The notes beneath the pieces are model-generated. The model was not told the origin of the DNA and searched no databases. It saw only the letters and a program-made list of their open reading frames with translations. Below are positions 7,877 to 13,153 of a stretch of 24,316 bases of DNA, piece by piece. Origin of the DNA: a virus; the IMG/VR virus record IMGVR_UViG_3300044825_001298, positions 1 to 24,316 of that record, one strand, 5' to 3'. Position numbers and translations under genes: made by a program. The stretch's first letter is position 1. Each line of letters begins with the position of its first letter.

Positions 7877-8965
7877 ATGCCCACTCACGCTAACCGCGTG
7901 TCTATGTCGGTGTCTGGCACGCCAGGCACCGGCACGATTACGCTCGGCTCTGCGCAGTCTGGATACCAGTCGCTGGCGTCAGCCTACGGCGCCAATGCGA
8001 CGGTCGATGTCGTCATCACCGACGGCACGGCGTGGGAGGTCGCGCGCAACTGCACCTACACGCACTCCGGGACGACGCTCAGTCGCGGCACGCTGGAGGC
8101 GAGCAGCACCGGCAGCGCGCTGAGTCTGACCAGTGCGGCGGTTGTGAGCGTGACGCTGACGGCCGACCGCGCTCGCGCCCACGACGCAGCGGCCCTCGAA
8201 TACCTCGCCGGCACGGACGCTGACACCACGATGGTGGTCAATCGGCTGTACGTGGTCGATATGTCGGCTTGGGCCACGGCCAATCGCACCTACACGCTGC
8301 CGGCAACCGCAGCAGTGGGCGACCGCATCGGCATCATGGTGACCAGCGGCAACGCATCCTATGAACTACTGATCACCGCAGGCACAGGCGACACGCTCAA
8401 CGGCGTGGCTGGTGGCACCGAGTGGAGCCGACTGTTCATCACCAATGAGGTGGTGATCATGCGGTGTGTGGTGGCGAACTCGACGTGGCTGGTCGAACAA
8501 GACGGCCGCGTGCCACAGTTTTGCTTGATGCGGTTGTCAACTTCGACGACTGGCAACGAGGCGGCCAGCACCTGGACCAGCCCGACCTCGATCAGCGGGG
8601 CGTGGACTGCGGATGCCGACAACGCATCGCTGGCATCGACTGCCAATAACCGCTTCAAGGTGCGGCGCGCGGGCAACTACCTGCTGTCGGCCGCTGGCCG
8701 CTCCGTCAGTTCGCAGAATGATCAGGAGCTTTTTGGCGTCGTGCTGTGGAAAAACGGCACCAGCACGCTGATCGGCACGAACCAGGGGCGGGTGTCCGGC
8801 ACGGGCAACTTCTACTATGCCGTGTGGCCCGGCGCCTCCAGTGGCATTCCGTTGGCTGCCGGCGATACGGTCAACTACCAGTTCCAGACCAGCAACGGCT
8901 CGCGCAACCTGTTCGCCTCCGGCTACAACTCGTTTTTCTCTGGCGCTGAGGTGCTTGCGCGATGA
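7877..8965 (+). CDS. Fibre-like structural protein with jelly-roll C-terminus
   Basis: A 362-residue protein. Residues about 5-95 (ANRVSMSVSGTPGTGTITL, GYQSLASAYG, VVITDGTAWEVA, TLSRGTLEASS) match an N-terminal module I know from many phage fibre-like or minor structural proteins, probably an attachment domain. The middle (about 115-205) is a beta-rich module with TYTLPATAAVGDRIGIMV. From about residue 213 (TSTTGNEAASTWTSPTSISG, RFKVRRAGNYLLSAAGRS, GVVLWKNGT, PLAAGDTVNYQFQTSNG) it resembles a C1q/TNF-like jelly roll, often used for trimerisation or receptor binding. Lying between capsid and connector genes, it may be a head fibre rather than a tail fibre. Confidence 0.75.
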   Translation: MPTHANRVSMSVSGTPGTGTITLGSAQSGYQSLASAYGANATVDVVITDGTAWEVARNCTYTHSGTTLSRGTLEASSTGSALSLTSAAVVSVTLTADRARAHDAAALEYLAGTDADTTMVVNRLYVVDMSAWATANRTYTLPATAAVGDRIGIMVTSGNASYELLITAGTGDTLNGVAGGTEWSRLFITNEVVIMRCVVANSTWLVEQDGRVPQFCLMRLSTSTTGNEAASTWTSPTSISGAWTADADNASLASTANNRFKVRRAGNYLLSAAGRSVSSQNDQELFGVVLWKNGTSTLIGTNQGRVSGTGNFYYAVWPGASSGIPLAAGDTVNYQFQTSNGSRNLFASGYNSFFSGAEVLAR

Positions 8966-9369
8966 GCACGTACACGCGCATCGATGCGGCTGGCGCACTG
9001 CAGCATCTGGGCTATCGCCCTGGCCTTGACTTTGACGCCAGCGCGCGGGATGGCGCCATCTACGTGCTATGGCACCGCGAGGACTCGCCGACCGATGAGC
9101 AAGTGGCGGCGGTGTCTGCGGCCGATGCGGCGCGCGCGTTCATCGCACCCGTCACCCGTCGCCAGATGCTCACCGCGCTGCACCGTGCTGGCCTGCTGAC
9201 GACCATCAAAGCGGCAGTAGCTGCGTCGGGCGATCCCGAGCTGCAGATCGCTTTCGACGAGTCGCAAGAGTTTCAGCGCAACAACCCATTCCTGGCAACG
9301 ATGGCCGCAGCCCTCGGCAAGACGCCCGCCGAGGTGGATGCGATCTTTGCACTGGCGCGGACGCTGTAA
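8962..9369 (+). CDS. Fibre-associated small protein (possible assembly factor)
   Basis: A 135-residue protein overlapping the fibre-like gene by four bases (ATGA), so the two are coupled. The N-terminal half has a small alpha/beta look (GYRPGLDFDASARDGAIYVLW). The C-terminal half is helical: RRQMLTALHRAGLLTTIKAA, then FDESQEFQRNNPFLATMAAALG and AEVDAIFALA. I recognise this C-terminal pattern (R..ALL.AGL ... W/F..S.EF.R..P....L...LG) from small proteins encoded next to phage fibre genes. Their exact function is not settled; a chaperone or fibre-linked role is the usual guess. Confidence 0.7.
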   Translation: MSTYTRIDAAGALQHLGYRPGLDFDASARDGAIYVLWHREDSPTDEQVAAVSAADAARAFIAPVTRRQMLTALHRAGLLTTIKAAVAASGDPELQIAFDESQEFQRNNPFLATMAAALGKTPAEVDAIFALARTL

Positions 9370-9372
9370 GCC

Positions 9373-10035
9373 ATGACCTTCGCGCTGGGTCCGTGGGCTG
9401 ACGGGCCGATTGCGGACGGGCCGGAGGCGGCTGGCGCCGCCTCCTACACCCTCACCGCCAGCTCCGGCACCTACACCCTCACCGGCCAGGCCGCTGCCCT
9501 CACCGCCACCCGCGCCATCACCGCCGAACAGGGCACCTACACCCTCACCGGCCAGTCTGCCGGCCTGCTGGCCAGCTACTCCCTGCCTGCCGCACAGGGC
9601 AGCTACAGCCTGAGCGGCCAGGATGCCACGCTGACCTACACGCCAGCCGGCGCATACAGCCTCACCGCAGACTCTGGCACGTACACACTGACCGGCCAGG
9701 ATGCCGCGCTGCTGGCCCTGCGCGCGCTGAGCGCCGAACAGGGCACTTACACCCTGACTGGCCAAGATGCCACGCTGGCCCGGCAGTTCACCGTCACCGC
9801 GGACAGCGGCACCTACTCCCTCACCGGCCAGGCCGCCACGCTCACCCGCACGATCATCATGACCGCCGACGGCGGCACCTATGTGCTCACCGGCCAGGCG
9901 GCCACGCTGACGTACAGCGGCGAAGCGGTGGCGGCGCAACTCTCAGCCGCCCCCATCGGCCACGGCCCCGCGCTGGGCATGCGCAGCCTGCAGCTCGGGC
10001 GGCGAATGGCCAACATCAGCAGGCGCACACGATGA
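9373..10035 (+). CDS. Tandem-repeat structural protein with seven GTYxLTGQ repeats
   Basis: A 220-residue protein starting three bases after the previous stop. After a Gly/Ala-rich head (GPWADGPIADGPEAAG) it consists of seven repeats of about 21-26 residues (residues 23-182), each with the core G(T/S)YxL(T/S)GQxAxL. The spacers alternate between (L/I)TADSG-like and (I/L)SAEQG-like forms. The repeats probably make short beta hairpins. A 38-residue basic tail (GMRSLQLGRRMANISRRTR at its end) follows. It is a likely minor virion or fibre component of the cassette. Its stop overlaps the connector ATG by four bases. The repeat type is familiar from phage genomes, but I know no proven function. Confidence 0.65.
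   Translation: MTFALGPWADGPIADGPEAAGAASYTLTASSGTYTLTGQAAALTATRAITAEQGTYTLTGQSAGLLASYSLPAAQGSYSLSGQDATLTYTPAGAYSLTADSGTYTLTGQDAALLALRALSAEQGTYTLTGQDATLARQFTVTADSGTYSLTGQAATLTRTIIMTADGGTYVLTGQAATLTYSGEAVAAQLSAAPIGHGPALGMRSLQLGRRMANISRRTR
9439..9918 (+). repeat. Seven tandem degenerate coding repeats
   Basis: DNA counterpart of the seven protein repeats, about 63-78 bp each. The best conserved stretch is the block encoding GTYTLTGQ, such as GGCACCTACACCCTCACCGG in units 1 and 2; other units differ mainly at third codon positions. Such arrays can change copy number by recombination. It is not a CRISPR: the repeats are contiguous, coding and lack unique spacers. Confidence 0.8.
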
Positions 10036-10616
10036 CCCTCCGACTGATCACCGCGCCGGCCACTGAGCCGGTCACGCGCGCCGAGGCCAAGCTGCAGTGC
10101 CGCGTCGACAGCGACATCACCACCGACGATGACCTGATCGACGCGCTGATCACCTCGGCCCGGCAGGAGTGCGAGCACCTGACCGGCCGCGCGCTGATCA
10201 CGCAGACGTGGGAGCGCGTGGTCGACACCTTCCCGCTGCTGGAGCTCGAGCTCGGCATGCCGAAGGTAGCCAGCATCACCGGCGTGTACTACTACGACAC
10301 CACCGGCACCGAGGTCACGCTCAGCAGCTCGGCCTACGTGCTCGACAGTGCCATGCCACCGGGCTGGGTGCTGCCCGCCTACGGCTACCAGTGGCCGACC
10401 ACCTACGACACGGCCAACGCCGTGCGCGTGCGTTTCGTCAGCGGCTACGGCGCCGCCAGCGACGTGCCGGCAGCCGTCAAGACGTGGATCAAGATGCGCA
10501 TCGCCGACCTGTACCAGCACCGCGGCGGCACGGTGGTGGGCCAGTCCGTCACGCAGCTCGGCCAGCGGTTCTACGACCGCCTGCTCGACCCGTTCACTGT
10601 GCACTACGGCGGCTGA
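10032..10616 (+). CDS. Head-tail connector, phiE125 gp8 / HK97 gp6-like
   Basis: Adaptor protein that docks under the portal. The 194-residue product shows the family pattern: an N-terminal PATEPVTRAEAKLQCRVD, the helical DDDLIDALITSARQECEHLTGRAL, TQTWERVVDTFP, then a beta part (ASITGVYYYDTTGTE), the VRVRFVSGYG strand and the C-terminal helix PAAVKTWIKMRIADLYQHRG. The length is typical of phiE125 gp8-type proteins. It overlaps the repeat-protein gene by four bases and starts the connector/completion block. In most HK97-type genomes this gene lies next to the capsid gene, so the 3.1-kb cassette before it is an insertion or a lineage-specific arrangement. Confidence 0.9.
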   Translation: MTLRLITAPATEPVTRAEAKLQCRVDSDITTDDDLIDALITSARQECEHLTGRALITQTWERVVDTFPLLELELGMPKVASITGVYYYDTTGTEVTLSSSAYVLDSAMPPGWVLPAYGYQWPTTYDTANAVRVRFVSGYGAASDVPAAVKTWIKMRIADLYQHRGGTVVGQSVTQLGQRFYDRLLDPFTVHYGG

Positions 10617-10622
10617 CCGACC

Positions 10623-10958
10623 ATGCCCATCAACGCCGGTGACATGCGCGAGCGCATCACCATCCAGACCCGCGCGTCTGGTGTGGACTCGCTTGGCCAG
10701 GAGTCCGCCACCTGGAGCACGCACATCACCTGCTGGGCCAGCGTCGAGCCCCTGCGCGGCAAAGAGTACTTCGCGGCCGGCCAGGTGCAAAGCTCGGTCG
10801 ACGTGCGCATCCGCATTCGCTGGCGCGAGGGCATCGTGCCGACCATGCGCGTGTTGTGGCGCGGCGTGGCGCACGACATCGTGAGCGTGATCGAGCCGCG
10901 CGCCGGGCAGGAAGTGCTCGAGCTGATGTGCAGCACCGCAGCGAGGGACGGGCGATGA
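10623..10958 (+). CDS. Head closure / head-tail adaptor protein
   Basis: A 111-residue protein of the head-tail joining (SPP1 gp16 / Phage_H_T_join) type, which closes the head after packaging. The typical N-terminus NAGDMRERITIQTRASGVDSLG is followed by W.THITCWASVEPLRGKEYFAAG, a VRIRIRWREGI strand and VLWRGVAHDIVSVIEPR. This is the classic order of small beta-barrel strands in the family, and the length is normal. It starts six bases after the connector stop and overlaps the gp10-like gene by four bases (ATGA). Confidence 0.9.
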   Translation: MPINAGDMRERITIQTRASGVDSLGQESATWSTHITCWASVEPLRGKEYFAAGQVQSSVDVRIRIRWREGIVPTMRVLWRGVAHDIVSVIEPRAGQEVLELMCSTAARDGR

Positions 10959-11470
10959 GCGACGGACTGCGCGCCGAAGTCAAAGGCCTGCCAGACCTGC
11001 GCGCCGCGCTGCTGGGTGTGGCGCCAAAGCTCAAGGTGCGAGCCCTGCGCAACGCGCTGGCGGCCGGCGCCCGCCTGGTGCAGCGCGCCGCGCGCAAGGC
11101 CACGCCGGTGCTCGATCTGTCCAAAGAGTGGAGCGCCGCGGCCTACCGCAAGGGCTACCGCAAGCCGGGCACGGTGCAGCGCGCCATCAGCGTGCGCACC
11201 AGCAAGCTCGCGCGGCGGCAGGGCAACGTCGGCGTATTCGTCAACGTGAAGCCCGCCAAGCGCGGCCAGGCCGGTGCCACGAGCTTCCGCGACCCGTTCT
11301 ACTGGCGCTGGCTCGACAAGGGCTGGACGCCCGCCCGCGGCCCACGGCAGCCCGGCCGCAACATCCTCAAGGCCGGCGCGGCCATGCTCGGTGCGGCGCT
11401 GGCTGAGTTCAACCGGCGACTTCCGCTGGCCATCGCCAAGCTCAACAAGCCGAAAGCGCCCGCGCCATGA
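10955..11470 (+). CDS. HK97 gp10-like head-tail joining protein
   Basis: A 171-residue protein in the position of HK97 gp10. It begins MSDGLRAEVKGLPDLRAALLG, then has the helical ALRNALAAGARLVQRAARKATPV and the VGVFVNVKPAKRG strand. FYWRWLDKGWTP and PGRNILKAGAAMLGAALAEF follow, matching the gp10 pattern in which a segment of the form YW..ie.GT is followed by RPF-like and C-terminal helices. It likely acts at the neck. ATG 10955 overlaps the preceding stop in ATGA, and the same overlap couples it to the next gene. The family is inferred from pattern and order. Confidence 0.85.
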   Translation: MSDGLRAEVKGLPDLRAALLGVAPKLKVRALRNALAAGARLVQRAARKATPVLDLSKEWSAAAYRKGYRKPGTVQRAISVRTSKLARRQGNVGVFVNVKPAKRGQAGATSFRDPFYWRWLDKGWTPARGPRQPGRNILKAGAAMLGAALAEFNRRLPLAIAKLNKPKAPAP

Positions 11471-11823
11471 GTGCCGACACCGAATTCCGCGCGCTGCTGG
11501 CCGGGCACGCGGCGCTCACCGCTCTGGTGAGCACGCGCATCGCGGCCAATGCAGTGCCGCAGGACAGCGCGTTTCCGCTCGTTGTGTTTGTCAGCCAGCA
11601 CGACAGCGAATACGGCCTCGACAACACCCTGCACGGCACCAGCGTCACGCACTCGGTGCAGTGCTACGCCACCACCGCAGCCGGTGCCGAGGCTGTGGCC
11701 GATGCCGTGGCCGGCGCCGTGGCCACCGATGCCGACTACCTCGTCACCGCCCGCTCGGGCGGCTACGACGAGGAGCTGGCGCTCGATGCCGTCAATCTCA
11801 CCGTGCAACGCTGGATCGTCTAA
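11467..11823 (+). CDS. Tail completion protein, DUF3168-like
   Basis: A 118-residue protein of the tail completion (DUF3168, SPP1 gp17-like) type, thought to cap the tail tube at the head-proximal end. The pattern FRALLAGHAALTALVSTRIAANAVPQDSAFPLVVF is diagnostic, followed by the strand HSVQCYATTAAGAEAVADAV and the final strand AVNLTVQRWIV. ATG 11467 overlaps the gp10-like stop by four bases. The stop is followed by a gap with a GNRA-loop hairpin and an intrinsic terminator. The length is usual for the family. Confidence 0.88.
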   Translation: MSADTEFRALLAGHAALTALVSTRIAANAVPQDSAFPLVVFVSQHDSEYGLDNTLHGTSVTHSVQCYATTAAGAEAVADAVAGAVATDADYLVTARSGGYDEELALDAVNLTVQRWIV

Positions 11824-11841
11824 GCGCTGCACAGCAACCAA

Positions 11842-11860
11842 CACGGGCCGCAAGGCCGTG
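11842..11860 (+). other. GNRA-tetraloop hairpin preceding the terminator
   Basis: CACGGGCC (11842-11849) pairs with GGCCGTG (11854-11860) around a GCAA loop, with one bulged G. GCAA is a stable GNRA tetraloop. It stands five bases upstream of the intrinsic terminator, so the two form a double stem-loop at the 3' end of the connector block. It could protect the upstream mRNA from 3' decay; this is inference. Confidence 0.45.
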
Positions 11861-11864
11861 CCGC

Positions 11865-11892
11865 AGGGCTCCATCCGGGGCCCTTTTTCTTG
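11865..11892 (+). terminator. Intrinsic terminator before the tail tube gene
   Basis: AGGGCTCC (11865-11872), an ATCC loop and GGGGCCCT (11877-11884) form an 8-bp stem with one wobble pair, followed by TTTTTCTT. This is a classical Rho-independent terminator. The tail tube gene starts only 32 bases later with a strong leader and no visible promoter. As at 6864, the terminator sits inside what is otherwise one operon. Confidence 0.82.
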
Positions 11893-11909
11893 GGCCTGCG
11901 CCCAGCATT

Positions 11910-11923
11910 GAAAGGACATCACC
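11910..11923 (+). promoter_or_regulatory. Strong ribosome binding leader of the tube gene
   Basis: The leader GAAAGGACATCACC ends directly at ATG 11924, with AAAGGA about 8 bases from the start. Very similar leaders precede 6322 (GAAGGACATCAGACC), 6918 (CAGGACACCACCC) and 24239 (GAAAGGACAACC), and a shorter match precedes the capsid gene. Confidence 0.65.
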
Positions 11924-12565
11924 ATGACCACCATCGTCGGGCGCAACGTCAAAGTCGAGGTCGCGCTCACCTTCGCATCCGCCGTGTCGCCTACTGCTTG
12001 CACCAAGGCAAACCCGGCCGTCGGCACGCTGACCAGCCACACGTTGTCTGACAACGACGTGGGCTACTGGACCGTGACCAGCGGCATGGTCGAGCTCGAC
12101 GGCCAGGCCGTGCACATCATGGACACGTCGGCCAACACGTTCACCATGAACGGCCTGGACACGACGCAATACTCGACGTACGCCTCGGGCACGCTCACGC
12201 CGGCCAGCACGTGGGGCACGCTGAGCGAGGCCGCCAGCTACGCCGTGGGCGGTGGCGCTGCCAATGCGCTGGACGACACGCGGCTGCTGGACGTCAAGAC
12301 CCGCAACGTGGCCGGCCTGCTGGCGCCGCAAGACATCACCATCGACGTGCGCAACGGCGTGGCACACGGCGCGGCCATGGCCTTCATCGAGGCGGCGGCG
12401 CGCAACAGCACCAGCTGCTTGTTCCGCATCAGCCAGGGCCCCACCGTGCTGCGCGTGTACTACGGCGTGCCCTCGGTGCCGGGCGAAAGTCTGCAGGCCG
12501 GCGCGCTGGCCACCGGCCAGTTCAACGTGCTCGGCGCGGGCTGGGCCGTGAAGCCGAATCTGTGA
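11924..12565 (+). CDS. Tail tube (major tail) protein
   Basis: A 213-residue protein in the tube position, between tail completion and assembly chaperone genes. It starts MTTIVGRNVKVEVALTFASA and is mostly beta. A central insert of small polar residues (YWTVTSGMVELDGQAVHIMD, NTFTMNGLDTTQYSTYASG) resembles a small Ig-like or hairpin module. The C-terminal part (QDITIDVRNGVAHGAAMAFIEAAA, TVLRVYYGVPSVPGES, ATGQFNVLGAGWAVKPN) matches the form of lambda gpV / phage tail tube proteins. The strong leader agrees with a protein needed in many copies. The assignment uses gene order and fold pattern, not a full alignment. Confidence 0.82.
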   Translation: MTTIVGRNVKVEVALTFASAVSPTACTKANPAVGTLTSHTLSDNDVGYWTVTSGMVELDGQAVHIMDTSANTFTMNGLDTTQYSTYASGTLTPASTWGTLSEAASYAVGGGAANALDDTRLLDVKTRNVAGLLAPQDITIDVRNGVAHGAAMAFIEAAARNSTSCLFRISQGPTVLRVYYGVPSVPGESLQAGALATGQFNVLGAGWAVKPNL

Positions 12566-12927
12566 GCACCACCGCAGCCGACTACATCGCGCGCATCTGG
12601 CAGGCGCGCGAGTCGTGGTGCGATCTGGCGCCCGGCAAGCGCGTCAAGGTGCGGCGCCCTGGCGAGCTGGCCATGCGCCAGCTCGCCGGTGGTGGCGCCA
12701 CGCTCGAGAAGCTGTGCAGCTGCGTGGTGGCATGGGACGGCATCACCGAGGGCGACCTGTTCGACGGCGGCAGCGAGAACTACGTGCCGTTCGATGCGGG
12801 CGTGTGGGCTGAGGCTGTTGCCGATCAAGCCGAGTGGGCCGCGCTGGTGGCTGCACACGTCACGCAGCTCATCACCGAGCACATGGCCAAGCGCGAGGCC
12901 ACACGGGGAAACTCTCAGCCCTCCTAG
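12562..12927 (+). CDS. Tail assembly chaperone, short form (G-like)
   Basis: A 121-residue protein starting at GTG 12562, which overlaps the tube stop in GTGA. Helical and polar, it opens STTAADYIARIWQARESWCDL and contains VKVRRPGELAMRQLAGGGAT. With lambda gpG it shares position, size and a slippery sequence near its 3' end, not obvious sequence identity. Gp G-type chaperones coat the tape measure during tail assembly and recruit tube protein. The stop (TAG 12925) lies 13 bases after the slippery GGGAAAC. An in-frame ATG at 12673 is possible, but the GTGA overlap and the length favour GTG. Confidence 0.8.
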   Translation: MSTTAADYIARIWQARESWCDLAPGKRVKVRRPGELAMRQLAGGGATLEKLCSCVVAWDGITEGDLFDGGSENYVPFDAGVWAEAVADQAEWAALVAAHVTQLITEHMAKREATRGNSQPS

Positions 12928-13148
12928 ATGTCGCGGCCGGCATCCAGTATGAGGGCGGACCACCACAGGCCAGCAACGACGAGCGTGCAGCGGTGCAGAT
13001 CTGGAACGCTTGCGCCAACGGCATGGGCGGCATCGACTGGCAGGCCGTGCCGCTGTTCGCTGAGTTCTACGGCTTTGCCGACCTGGACGCGCTCACCGAG
13101 CAGCTGCTGATCATCAAGATGCACAAGCCCGACACCACGGGGAGCTGA
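12562..13148 (+). CDS. Tail assembly chaperone, frameshifted long form (GT-like)
   Basis: Product of a -1 ribosomal frameshift at GGGAAAC (12906-12912): 117 residues of the short form joined to 78 residues read in the -1 frame (join 12562..12912, 12912..13148), 195 in all. The added part begins LSALLDVAAGIQYEGG and ends in WQAVPLFAEFYGFADLDALTEQLLIIKMH, resembling the DUF1799-type segment usually encoded just before the tape measure. No good start codon or Shine-Dalgarno serves that part alone, and it sits where the T domain lies in lambda. The long form would bridge the tape measure and tube protein. Frameshifting is well established in such pairs; here it is predicted from the sequence. Confidence 0.82.
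12906..12912 (+). promoter_or_regulatory. -1 frameshift slippery heptamer GGGAAAC
   Basis: In the zero frame the bases read G GGA AAC, fitting X XXY YYZ. After slipping back one base the codons are GGG and AAA. The lambda G-T site is GGGAAAG, so only the last base differs. The zero-frame stop follows 13 bases later, and the -1 frame stays open for 78 further codons up to just before the tape measure gene. Confidence 0.85.
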
Positions 13149-13153
13149 CACGC

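Noticed and set aside
9439-9918. Possible CRISPR-like repeat array
   Set aside because: The repeats are contiguous, degenerate at third codon positions and in frame inside one gene; no spacers or cas genes.
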